Positions 23,363 through 34,555 of a DNA stretch of 64,000 bases are shown one piece after another (the first letter of the stretch is position 1; the number at the start of each line of letters is the position of its first letter). The DNA is from Rutidosis leptorrhynchoides (lineage: Eukaryota; Streptophyta; Magnoliopsida; Asterales; Asteraceae). The position numbers were made by a program, and so were the translations under genes. Location: the NCBI RefSeq assembly GCF_046630445.1, contig NC_092337.1:356616001-356680000 (forward strand), given 5' to 3'. The notes below the pieces were generated by a model, which was not told the origin of the DNA, did not search any database, and worked only from the letters and a program-made list of their open reading frames with translations.

Positions 23363-26097
23363 GATTCAAATGTTCTAAAAGGAAAACGCTATCTAGGGTT
23401 AGTTGTTCTGTTCTCGTGTAGTTCCGAGAATGAAATCCGATTTGTCTTTTCCACTAGCAAACACTAAAGAACTAGTTTTCTCCCCCATTCTAAATTTTTG
23501 TTTTGTAGGTTTTGTATTAAATTAATACGCATTTTTAAATTTAATTTTTGTGCGATTTTAAAAAACAAAAATTTACTTTATTTCATTAAGTTTAAAAAAT
23601 GATTTCTAAAATTCATCGTAAGTTGAAGACTAGGTCATGAAACCGAAATTGCTTTACCCGAGGGCGGGGCGAAAAATTTTGTTATCATTATTTTTAATTT
23701 TATTGATCTAAAGTATACCAAAAAAAAAAATTAAAAAAAAAACCCAAAAATCTTTTCTTTTAAAACAATCGCTTTAAAAACGACAAATTTTAAATTTTGT
23801 CGAGGGACGGACTAGGTAAAATACCGAAACTACCTAAAGTAAAAGGAAACAAAATTTTAAAAAAATTTATTCATTTAAATTGTTTTAATAAATAAAGGTT
23901 TTATAAATATATATATATATATATACATACATATATATATATATGTATATATATGTATATATATGTGTGTGTGTGTGTGTGTATATGTTTGTATTTTATG
24001 TTATATACAAAACAGGGTAAAACAGCGCACTTTCAAATACTGGCATTAAAGTTCAGCAAAAGCTATTAATTTTAACGACAAGACGCAAAATATCAAATGT
24101 GATATAAAATAATATGTTTGCAAACTCGGTATTTTTAATCACTTTTCTACACTAATCACCCTCATGTATTTATAAATATAGTCTGATTTCATGCAAATAA
24201 GGGCATTGCATGATCTCAAGTGTGGGGAAGGGTTATAAATTCTCTCGGGTTTACACTTAGTTTAATTGCCAAATTTTGTGAAAATTTGAAAAATTTTCAA
24301 CTAAATGAATTCAAAATCATGTTTATACATATTTATGAATGATAAAACTAGGTAATAATACTGAAATTATTGTTACCTCGGAAAGGACATAAATTGAGAA
24401 ACAACCCAAAAAGTTATAATTCATTTAAAAATGGAATAAAGGAGAATAAAAAGGCAAAGAAAGAAATATAAAAGCTAAGTGTGGGAAGAATTTACCAAGT
24501 TATTTAAATCACATATCACATATTTTTGTACAAATAATTGCAGGTACTTTTGCTTTGGACTAAACTAATCAGTTTTACCCAATTTATTGTAATACCTTTG
24601 AAAGAATAGATGGATCTACATGATGAATCAATTCCATCATTAAAAGGAAGTAAAGTCTTCCAAAAAAGACACGCGCTTCTTGATTTAGGTCAAGAAGTGT
24701 AGTGACCCGAACTTTTCCATGATTATATATTAATTGAAAACTATATTTGCATGATTAAATTTTTCCAACATGTTAAGCAATCAAACTTGTTAAGACTTGA
24801 TTAATTGAAATAGGTTTCATATAGACAATTGACTACCCAAGTTGACCGATGATTCACGAACGTTAAAACGTGTAAAAACTATATGATTATATATATATAG
24901 TTAACATGATATTATGATAAGTAAGTATCTCATTAGGTATTTTAACAATGAGTTATATACATAAAATTGAGTTTATTGAATTAAGAAACTCGAAACGATA
25001 TATATAACGATTATCGTTATAACAACGTCTTACTAAATACATATGAACCATATTAAGATATTGATACACTATGTTTAATCATGATAAATTAAAAGTAAAC
25101 ATGTCATTAAGTGTATTAACAATGAACTACATATGTAAAAACAAGACTACTAACTTAATGATTTTGAAACGAGACATATATGTAACGATTATCGTTGTAA
25201 CAACATTTAACTGTATATATATCATACTAAGATATATTAATATATCATAATATCATGATAATGTAATAATTTAACATATCTTTAGATATAATAAACAATG
25301 GGTTAACAACATTAAACAAGATCGTTAACCTAAAGGTTTCAAAACAACATTTACATGTACGACTAACGATGACTTAACGACTCAGTTAAAATGTATATAC
25401 ATATAGTGTTTTAATATGTATTCGTACACTTTTGAAAGACTTCAAGACACTTATCAAAATACTTCTACTTAACAAAAATGCTTACAATTACATCCTCGTT
25501 CAGTTTCATCAACAATTCTACTCGTATGCACCCATATTCGTACTCGTACAATACACAGCTTTTAGATGTATGTACTATTGGTATATACACTCCAATGATC
25601 AGCTCTTAGCAGCCCATATGAGTCACCTAACACATGTGGGAATCATCATTTAGCAACTAGCATGAAATATCTCATAAAATTACAAAAATATTAGTAATCA
25701 TTAATGACTTATTTACATGTAAATAAAATTACACATCCTTTATATCTAATCCATATACCAACGACCAAAAACACCTACAAACACTTTCATTCTTCAATTT
25801 TCTTCATCTAATTGATCTCTCTCAAGTTCTATCTTCAAGTTCTAAGTGTTCTTCATAAATTCTATAAGTTCTAGTATCATAAAATCAAGAACACTTCCAA
25901 GTTTGCTAGCTTACTTCCAATCTTGTAAAGTGATCATCCAACCTCAAGAAATCTTTCTTATTTACAGTAAGATATCTTTCAAAAATCAGCTGGAAATCCA
26001 CGGACCTCAACATCAAACAGGGTCGCCAAGTGGTCATACTTATCATATCCATGAGAGGATCTGTCTCGTAAAATGGGGAGGGCGCCGTACAAATTAG
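23363..26097 (+). other. 3' non-coding region of element A, left part
   Basis: No gene. Contains AT and GT microsatellites (about 23908-23980), AAGTGTGGGGA motifs at 24218 and 24477, the block GGGCATTGCATGATCTC before the motif at 24218, a splice-acceptor-like TAATTGCAGGT at about 24535-24545, and a short frame MDLHDESIPSLKGSK from about 24611. The truncated LTR fragment at 24698-25972 interrupts it. Confidence 0.6.
24698..25972 (+). mobile_element. Truncated LTR fragment related to element C
   Basis: Begins TGTAGTGACCCGAACTTTTC exactly as the LTRs of C do and aligns over roughly the first 1.1 kb, with many substitutions and indels. It breaks off near ACAGTAAGATATC without the LTR end. Comparison with element B (44255-44310) shows that a short stretch of A's own sequence is missing at the right junction, so the fragment is an old insertion plus a deletion. 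No duplication is visible. Confidence 0.65.
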
Positions 26098-26102
26098 CTT
26101 GA
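26098..26102. repeat. Target-site duplication of element B, left copy
   Basis: CTTGA before the 5' LTR, matching CTTGA at 47291-47295 after the 3' LTR. Confidence 0.9.
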
Positions 26103-28081
26103 TGATAGTGCTCCAAATGAACATATATTTAGTAGCAATATCCTCCCAATATGTAAATTATTTAGTTTTAATTGTTCTATTTTAAGTTGTAATCGTTTAT
26201 ATTAAATAAGTGCGAAGACAAAAGGCAAAAACGACGATTTGAAGACGCAAATGACCAAAAAGCTCAAATGTACAAGATACAATCCAAGTGGTTCAATTTA
26301 TTGATAAGAAACGTCTAAAAATGACAAGAGTACAAGTTGCGGAACGCAAAGTACAAGATATTAAATTATACGAAAGGACGTTCAAAAATCCAGAACCGGG
26401 ACCAAAGTCAACTCTCAACGCTCGACGCAACGGACTAAAAATTATGAGTCAACTATGCACAAGAATATAATATAATATTTAAATAATTATATAAATTATT
26501 TATATATTATATATATTTAAATATAACGTCGACAAGCAAATGGCCAAAATTTGGTGAGCTGAATTCCTGACCTCCGCACTCGCGGAGCATTTAGCCTATA
26601 AACCTCCACAATCGCGGAGCACACCAGGATCAAAATTTCCTATAAAAGGCACGAGCTTGCTGCCGAATTCAACACACCAAAAATCCAATCTCTCCCTCTA
26701 TATAATTAATATATATATAATATTTATATATATAATATAAATTAGTTTAGTTTTATATTAGATTAGTTTAGTTAATGTCACGGTTATTTACGGGTTTTAA
26801 AGTCGGAGCTCTGTCCGTGTAACACTACGCGATAAATAATCAATGTAAGCTATGTTCTCCTTTTTAAATTAATGTTTCGTACTTAAGTTATTATTATGCT
26901 TATTTAAAACGAAGTAATCATGATGTTGGGCTAAATATTTAAATTTGGGTAATTGGATTTTGTACCATAATTGGGGTTTGGACAAAAGAACGACACTTGT
27001 GGAAATTAGACTATGGGCTATTAATGGGCTTTATATTTGTTTAACTAAATGATAGTTTGTTAATTTTAATATAAAGGTTTACAATTGGACGTACCTATAA
27101 ATAACCATATACACTCGATCGGACACGATGGGCGGGGTATTTATATGTACGAATAATCGTTCATTTAACCTGACACGGGAATGGATTAATAGTCTATGGA
27201 ATTATTAAAACAGTGGTGAAATTATGTACAAGGACACTTGGCGTAATTGTTAACAAAGTATTAAAACCTTGGGTTACACGCAGTTGATATCCTGGTGTAA
27301 TTATTAAACAAAATATTAAAACCTTGTTACAGTTTAAGTCCCCAATTAGTTGGAATATTTGACTTCGGGTATAAGGATAATTTGACGAGGACACTCGTAC
27401 TTTATATTTATGACTGATGGACTGTTATGGACAAAAACCAGACGGACAAATTGAATAATTCAGGACAAAGAACAATTAACCCATGGGCATAAAACTAAAA
27501 TCAATGCGTCAAACATCATGATTACGGAAGTTTAAATAAGCATAATTCCTTTATTTTCATATTTAATTGCACTTCTAATTATCACTCTTTTATTTATTGT
27601 CATTGTATTTAATTGCACTTTTAATTATCGTACTTTTTAATTATTGTACTTTTATTCGTAATTTTATTATTGTTATTTACTTTACGCTTTAAATTAAGTC
27701 TTTTATTTATTTAATATTTTACATTCGGTTTTAATTGTGACTTAAGATATAAAACCGACAAACCGGTCATTAAACGGTAAACCCCCTTTTTATGTATTAT
27801 TATATATTATTATATATATTTTGTACAAATATAGTTATTTAAAATATAGTGTGAAATAAGCCAGCTCCCTGTGGAACGAACCGGACTTACTAAAAACTAT
27901 ACTACTCTACGATTAGGTACACTGCCTATAGTGTTGTAGCAAGGTTTAGGTATATTCCCTCTGTAAATAAATAATTAAAACTTGTGTAATTTGTATCGTA
28001 TTTAATAATTTTTCCTAGTAAAAATTAATAGTATTTCCGTACCCCATATACACTCTTTCATATACGCCTCACATAACATCA
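26103..28081 (+). repeat. 5' LTR of element B
   Basis: TGATAGTGCTCC to CATAACATCA, 1979 bp. Contains CTCCGC/GCGGAG hairpins (26572-26620), a TATA box TATAAAAG (26641-26648), and the shared block GCTCCCTGTGGAACGAACC near its end. About 1.7% different by eye from the 3' copy. Confidence 0.92.
26572..26620. repeat. Paired CTCGCGGAG hairpins, LTR B
   Basis: CTCCGC (26572-26577) pairs with GCGGAG (26582-26587) across ACTC. A second, weaker unit ends in the same ATCGCGGAG at about 26611-26619. The positions match the CATGCGATCGCATG pair of LTR A, just upstream of the TATA box, but the sequence is different. Confidence 0.8.
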
Positions 28082-28087
28082 AGTTTT

Positions 28088-28105
28088 TGGCACCGCTGCC
28101 GGGGA
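28088..28105 (+). other. Primer-binding site of element B (tRNA-Asp type)
   Basis: TGGCACCGCTGCCGGGGA, six bases after the LTR, differs at two positions from the complement of plant tRNA-Asp(GTC). Confidence 0.85.
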
Positions 28106-29212
28106 ATCGGCGAAATGCTATATTTTTTATTTTTAATATATATTTGTGTAAATATTTTTATATATAATTTTTAGAAAAACAATATAAAATTTAAAAAAAA
28201 AATTCAGAACCTGTCGAATGAAACCAGCACCTCATTTGAATTTTCACCCTCCGCGACTCGCGGAGTTCGCCTGGCACGTGGCACCACACTCGCGGAGCCG
28301 TCTGACACGAGCCTGGTCCAGCAATTAATACGATTTAGGTTTTAATTAATTATTATTATTATTATTAAACCTAATTAGGTTTTATATATAATATTATTTA
28401 GTTTAAGTTTTTAATTAATTTGTAATATTAAGTTTTATTATTATTTTAAATTATATAAATTAATACTTTTAAATAAATAATATAAAAATAATATTTTTAT
28501 AAAAATTGTAACCTTAAGATTTATTTTTACTTTTTTGTTTTTTTAATCGTTTAATCGAAATTTGTATATTTATCATTCGTAATTAGTTTTAAACTTAGTT
28601 CTTGCCGTAGTTATTTTATATTTCTAGATTTTTAGGCTTTGCCGTAAAATCCCTTAAGTGCTTTTTCTTTAAGATTAAGATTTAGGCGCTTTAAAATTTT
28701 GCGACACAGTTTTTAGATTTTAGTGCCTAATTAAGTTATTGCCGTTTTAGATATAGAATTCCTTTAAGCTGTAATACCTTTAGGCACAACTTTTTAGATT
28801 TAGTTTTTAGACTTTTAAGTTTCGACGTTTTTCTTTCTTATTTTTATTTTTCGACGTTTTTCGACGCGCTCTTTTTCTTTCTTATTTCTCGACGCTCTAG
28901 TTTTTAGGACTTAGAATTTTTTCTATTTCTCCTCTAAAATTTCAAAACGAAAAATTATTTTAAGCGGTTAAATTGATAGACATCCAAATTTTCTGCTTCG
29001 TAGTAATAGTTGGATTTGTTAGTGGCCGAGTTGTGAGCTTCCAATTTAAAGGGTTCTGGCTCCCTGCTGCATCTATTGGCTATTCAAAACGTGGGCAAAA
29101 GCAGAAAAGTCTATTAATTTGATAACTTATATAATTTTTATTTTTATAACTAATAGGATAATTAAGTAAATGCACCACATTGTAGCTAAAATTTGGTAAA
29201 AATAAGCGCATT
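28106..29212 (+). other. Leader of element B
   Basis: Untranslated leader homologous to that of A. It holds a 7-bp hairpin, CTCCGCG/CGCGGAG (28249-28265), and a half unit ACTCGCGGAG (28288-28297). The position equivalent to A's gag start is ATGCACCAC at 29170, but that frame closes after nine codons. Confidence 0.7.
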
Positions 29213-29337
29213 ATGGAAAATCTCGAGAATATTTTGGAAACTCTTTATGACATCCGAAATCAATTTAATCAATACTCTCAAACGGTTGTTGATGACAATT
29301 CGTTCGGTCAATCTTGGATCACGAATGACGAAACAAT
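29213..29337 (+). pseudogene. Element B ORF, 5' segment (interrupted by C)
   Basis: Begins with an ATG and encodes MENLENILETLYDIRNQFNQ then 20 further residues up to the point where element C is inserted. If C and one copy of its ACAAT duplication are left out, the frame continues without a break at 42463 to the stop at 43327, giving 329 codons in all. The ORF was open before C arrived. Confidence 0.75.
29333..29337. repeat. Target-site duplication of element C, left copy
   Basis: ACAAT before TGTAGTGACC, repeated at 42458-42462 directly after the 3' LTR of C. Confidence 0.9.
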
Positions 29338-32300
29338 TGTAGTGACCCGAACTTTTCCATGTTTATATATATTAATTGAGATTGATATTTACATGATTAA
29401 ATGTTTCCAACATGTTAAGCAATCAAACTTGTTAAGACTTGATTAATTGAAATATGTTTCATATAGACAATTGACCACCCAAGTTGACCGGCGATTCACG
29501 AACGTTAAAACTTGTAAAAACGACATGACGATATATATATGGATATACATATGGTTAACATGAGATTATGATAAGTAAGTATCTCCATAAGTATATTAAC
29601 AATGAGTTATATACATATAAATAAGACTACTAACTTAAGGATTTCGAAACGAGACATATATGTAACGATTATCGTTGTAACGACATTTAAATGTATATAT
29701 ATCATATTAAGATATATTAATATATCATAATATCATGATAATATAATAATTTAACATCTCATTAGATATAATAAACAATGGGTTAACAACATTAATTGAG
29801 ATCGTTAACTTAAAGGTTTCAAAACAACACTTACATGTAACGACTAACGATGACTTAACGACTCAGTTAAAATGTATATACATGTAGTGTATTTTGATGT
29901 ATTAAAATACTTTTGGAAGACTTCAAGACATATATCAAAACACTCATACTTAACGAAAATGGTTACAGTTACTTTTCCATTCTTTTCTTTCATCAAGAAT
30001 TCTAGTCGTATTCTTACCCGTATTATACACAGCTTCAAAACGTACTTACTATGAGTATATACCAATAGGAACTAGCATGGGATTCCACTCTTGATTATGT
30101 CATGTATGACTAATCAATTTTAACTTCTACCATGAGCTAGTCAACTAACTAGAACTCCTTTTAACCCCACTCACCACTCACCAATTACCACTCATCATTC
30201 ACTCCATTTCACTTCCAATTCTCTTTCTAATTCTCTCTCAACACACACACACTATTATGAACGTATTTTTCCAGTAGTTAATCATCATCTTCATCAAAAA
30301 TCACTTCAAGAATCAAGCTATAATAATCATAGGAAGAACACTTCAAGAACACTTCAAAAATCCCTTCAAGTTTACTAATTTACTTCCAAGCTTTCTAATC
30401 CATTCCAAGTAATCATCTAAGATCAAGAAACCTTTGTTATATACAGTAGGTTATCTTTATTATTCAAGGTAATATTCATATTCAAACTTTGATTCAATTT
30501 CTATAACTATAAACTATCTTAATTCGAGTAAAAATCTTACTTGAACTTGTTTTTGTGTCATGATCCTACTTCAAGAACTTTCAAGCCATCCAAGATCCTT
30601 TGAAGCTAGATCATTTCTTGTCACTTCCAGTAGGTTTACCTACTAAACTTGAGGTAGTAATGATGTTCATAACATCATTCTATTCATATATATAAAACTA
30701 TCTTATTCGAAGGTTTAAACTCGTAATCACTAGAACATAGTTTAGTTAATTCTAAACTTGTTCGCAAACAAAAGTTAATCCTTCTAACTTGACTTTTAAA
30801 ATTAACTAAACACATGTTCTATATCTATATGATATGCTAACTTAATGATTTAAAACCTGGAAACACGAAAAACACCGTAAAACCGGATTTACGCCGTCGT
30901 AGTAACACCGCGGGCTGTTTTGGGTTAGTTAATTAAAAACTATGATAAACTTTGATTTAAAAGTTGTTATTCTGAGAAAAATGATTTTTATTATGAACAT
31001 GATACTATATCCAAAAATTATGGTTAAACTCAAAGTGGAAGTATGTTTTCTAAAATGGTCATCTAGACGTCGTTCTTTCGACTGAAATGACTACCTTTAC
31101 AAAAACGACTTGTAACTTATTTTTCCAACTATAAACCTATACTTTTTCTGTTTAGATTCATAAAATAGAGTTCAATATGAAACCATAGCAATTTGATTCA
31201 CTCAAAACGGATTTAAAATGAAGAAGTTATGGGTAAAACAAGATTGGATAATTTTCTCATTTTAGCTAGGTGAAAATTGGTAACAAATCTATTCCAACCA
31301 TAACTTAATCAACTTGTATTGTATATTATGTAATCTTGAGATACCATAGACACGTATACAATGTTTCGACCTATCATGTCGACACATCTATATATATTTC
31401 GGAACAACCATAGACACTCTATATGTGAATGTTGGAGTTAGCTATACAGGGTTGAGGTTGATTCCAAAATATATATAGTTTGAGTTGTGATCAATACTGA
31501 GATACGTATACACTGGGTTGTGGATTGATTCAAGATAATATTTATCGATTTATTTATGTACATCTAACTGTGGACAACTAGTTGTAGGTTACTAACGAGG
31601 ACAGCTGACTTAATAAACTTAAAACATCAAAATATATTAAAAGTGTTGTAAATATATTTTAAACATACTTTGATATATATGTATATATTGTTATAGGTTC
31701 GTGAATCAACCAGTTGCCAAGTCTTACTTCCCGACGAAGTAGAAATCTGTGAAAGTGAGTTATAGTCCCACTTTTAAAATCTAATATTTTTGGGATGAGA
31801 ATACATGCAGGTTTTATAAATGATTTACAAAATAGACACAAGTACGTGAAACTACATTCTATGGTTGAATTATCAAAATCGAATATGCCCCTTTTTATTA
31901 AGTCTGGTAATCTAAGAATTAGGGAACAGACACCCTAATTGACGCGAATCCTAAAGATAGATCTATTGGGCCTAACAAACCCCATCCAAAGTACCGGATG
32001 CTTTAGTACTTCGAAATTTATATCATATCCGAAGGGTGTCCCGGAATGATGGGGATATTTTTATATATGCATCTTGTTAATGTCGGTTACCAGGTGTTCA
32101 CCATATGAATGATTTTTTTATCTCTATGTATGGGATGTGTATTGAAATATGAAATCTTGTGGTCTATTATTATGATTTGATATATATAGGTTAAACCTAT
32201 AACTCACCAACATTTTTGTTGACGTTTTAAGTATGTTTATTCTCAGGTGATTATTAAGAGCTTCCGCTGTCGCATACTTAAATAAGGACGAGATTTGGAG

Positions 32301-32590
32301 TCCATGCTTGTATGATATTGTGTAAAAACTGCATTCAAGAAACTTATTTTGTTGTAACATATTTGTATTGTAAACCATTATGTAATGGTCGTGTGTAAAC
32401 AGGATATTTTAGATTATCATTATTTGATAATCTACGTAAAGCTTTTTAAACCTTTATTGATGAAATAAAGGTTATGGTTTGTTTTAAAAATGAATGCAGT
32501 CTTTGAAAAACGTATCATATAGAGGTCAAAACCTCGCAACGAAATCAATTAATATGGAACGTTTTTAATCAATAAGAACGGGACATTTCA
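29338..32590 (+). repeat. 5' LTR of element C
   Basis: TGTAGTGACCCG to GGGACATTTCA. It contains several long perfect hairpins: AGTAGGT/ACCTACT (30629-30644), AATGATGTT/AACATCATT (30659-30679), ACCATTA/TAATGGT (32374-32389), TAGATTATCA/TGATAATCTA (32410-32434) and AACCTTTATT/AATAAAGGTT (32449-32473). Small frames in it mirror those of the 3' LTR and lack coding support. Confidence 0.92.
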
Positions 32591-32592
32591 GT

Positions 32593-32604
32593 TGGTATCC
32601 GAGC
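32593..32604 (+). other. Primer-binding site of element C (initiator Met tRNA)
   Basis: TGGTATCCGAGC, two bases after the 5' LTR, differs at one position from the initiator-Met complement TGGTATCAGAGC. Confidence 0.85.
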
Positions 32605-32799
32605 GTTGGTCTTAGAGAACCAGAATTTTGCATTAGTGTGTCTTATCTAGTTTGTTAGGATGCATTAGTGAGTCTGGACTTCGACCGTGTTTACTTGAAA
32701 AATGATTGCTTAACAAATTTTGTTGGAAACTATATATTTTTAACATTTGAATATTATGTGATATATTAATCTCTTAACGCGTTTGATATTATGTGATAG

Positions 32800-33414
32800 A
32801 TGTCTACCTCTAGAACAAGTCCCATTGACTCACCTAATAATAATGAAGAGTCAAATGTAAATTGGAATGATTCATGGACTGATTCACAAGTTCCCGAAGA
32901 GGAACCGGAAGAAGAGTCGGAACCGGAAGAAGAATCGGAACCGGAAGAAGAATCGGAACCGGATGAAGAAATAGAACCGGTGGGGGAAATAATAAAACGG
33001 TTAAGTAAAAGAAAATCCTCAACCAACCAACCAAGGTTAATTATGGTCAATGGTGTTTCCGCCAAGGAAGCAAAATATTGGGAGGATTACCAATTCTCCG
33101 ATGAATCGGATTTCGACGAGAATTCCGATGATGTTATAGAAATTACCCCAACTGAATTTAAAAAGGCAAAAGAAAATAATAAGGGAAAGGGCATGAAAAT
33201 AGAGAAATCTAATTCCAACCCCGATGAACTTTATATGTATCGTCAACCCCCGAAGTCCTTAAGTTGTAACAATGACCCGGGAACCTCTAAACCACCAGGT
33301 TTTTCTAAACCAATGTGGATAACGACGGCTCGTATTAGGGGAACATCATATATCCCTGGAAACTTGGCAAAACGAACCAAAACCGAAGAAGAAGAAACAA
33401 GAGAGTTGGAATAA
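32800..33414 (+). CDS. Unrecognised acidic 204-aa ORF in the leader of element C
   Basis: The ORF has 204 codons beginning MSTSRTSPIDSPNNNEESN. Residues about 30-60 are a tandem acidic repeat built on EPEEES. A basic segment follows (KRLSKRKSS), then VNGVSAKEAKYWEDYQFSDE, another acidic patch, a Lys-rich patch and a C-terminal third with PPGFSKPMWITTARIRGTSY. No known retroviral or host domain is recognised. It lies between the primer site and the F-box-like ORF, an unusual place for coding sequence in a Gypsy element. It might be a captured host exon or an element-specific accessory protein. Confidence 0.5.
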   Translation: MSTSRTSPIDSPNNNEESNVNWNDSWTDSQVPEEEPEEESEPEEESEPEEESEPDEEIEPVGEIIKRLSKRKSSTNQPRLIMVNGVSAKEAKYWEDYQFSDESDFDENSDDVIEITPTEFKKAKENNKGKGMKIEKSNSNPDELYMYRQPPKSLSCNNDPGTSKPPGFSKPMWITTARIRGTSYIPGNLAKRTKTEEEETRELE

Positions 33415-33551
33415 GATAGTTGTATTCGTGTGGTGTAATATAAGTAATATAGTGTGCTTATGCTTTATGATATATGTAAAAATTGCTTGTATTAATAAGT
33501 ATTTTTTTTATGAATCTAACTCTTGTCTATTTTACAGTATAAAAACACAAA

Positions 33552-34223
33552 ATGGATAGACAACCCAATATTTTAAGAGACCTACCCGGAGACATGATTG
33601 ATGAAATCTTGTCTAGAGTCGGTCAGAATTCTTCGGCACAACTATTTAAGGCGAGATCAGTTTGTAAGACATTCGAAGAACGTTCTAAGAATGCCTTGGT
33701 TTATAAAAGGCTTTCGTTCGAAAGATGGGGGATATCACATTGGGAAATCCATAAGTTACGATGTGTTTACTTTGACGCATATATTGCGGGGAACCCAAAT
33801 GCTATTTTACGCAATGGGTTAAGAAATTATTTTGACTCAATATATCCGAATATTGGACTTCGTGATTTAGAAAAAGCGGCTAACATGCAACATAAAGAAC
33901 CATGTTATGCTTACGGATTAGTAATGTTCGCTTCTCACCAAAGTGAGAACAAGAACATCGGCCTACAACTATAAAACAAAACGTTCCCACAAGTGACGGA
34001 GTCGGTAATTGGGGTAAGAAATGAGGTTTTTAGATTGTTACGGGACTGTTGGACATTACGTAACCCTCGTCCCTTTGACGACGTTACAACACGCTGTCTT
34101 ATCAACGGCCATAACGGTTATGTTCCACAAGACCAAGGATGGGAAGTAGTCCTAGTAAAACCAGAATGCATGACTTGTTTCTGGACGTATGAATTACGTG
34201 TCTTTATTGCCTTTGCTGAATGA
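33552..34223 (+). pseudogene. Captured F-box-like coding sequence in element C
   Basis: A 223-codon reading frame with one TAA at 33972-33974. Residues about 6-50 fit an F-box: NILRDLPGDMIDEILSRVGQ, then LFKARSVCKTF. Downstream, NPNAILRNGLRNYF, GLRDLEKAA and AYGLVMFASH resemble the repeat region of plant F-box proteins of the At2g35280-like group. After the stop the same frame holds TRCLINGH and a C-terminal CMTCFWTYELRVFIAF resembling that family's Cys/Trp tail. F-box proteins recruit substrates to SCF ubiquitin ligases through Skp1. The sequence sits inside a retrotransposon upstream of gag, so it was probably captured from a host transcript. I identify the family from motif memory, not a search. 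Confidence 0.7.
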
Positions 34224-34555
34224 CTTGTGTACTAGCTAGAATTATCTTCACAACTATCTTGTATCAAAGTTATTGTGTGCTATATTTCACGCTTTATGTA
34301 AAATAAGCGGTATTGTAAGTTTGTAAAATAGTGTATAAAAGTTTGAACGCGAAATATTATTACAATCAGTTTTTCATATAGAATTGTAGTAGTTGAATTG
34401 TATATTAGCTACTAAGTATGAACTTAACGGGTAGGTACTACCCGAATTTAAACTTATAAAACGCTAATATGAAGAAAAAGCTTTTATAAATGAGTTCATA
34501 TTATGCTACGAAATACTATTAACTACTCTTAATATTCTGTATGATTAACTTGTTC
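34224..34555 (+). other. Untranslated spacer before gag, element C
   Basis: No ORF. Contains ACGGGTAGGTACTACCCGAA at about 34428-34447. Its first half repeats the purine-rich ACGGGTAGGTAC that lies just before the 3' LTR (39192-39203), here forming a small palindrome. Confidence 0.6.

Noticed and set aside
29844-30065. Paired 60-73 codon frames in LTR C (also at 39710-39931)
   Set aside because: Both strands are open by chance; the sequence is LTR, with no start context or domain.
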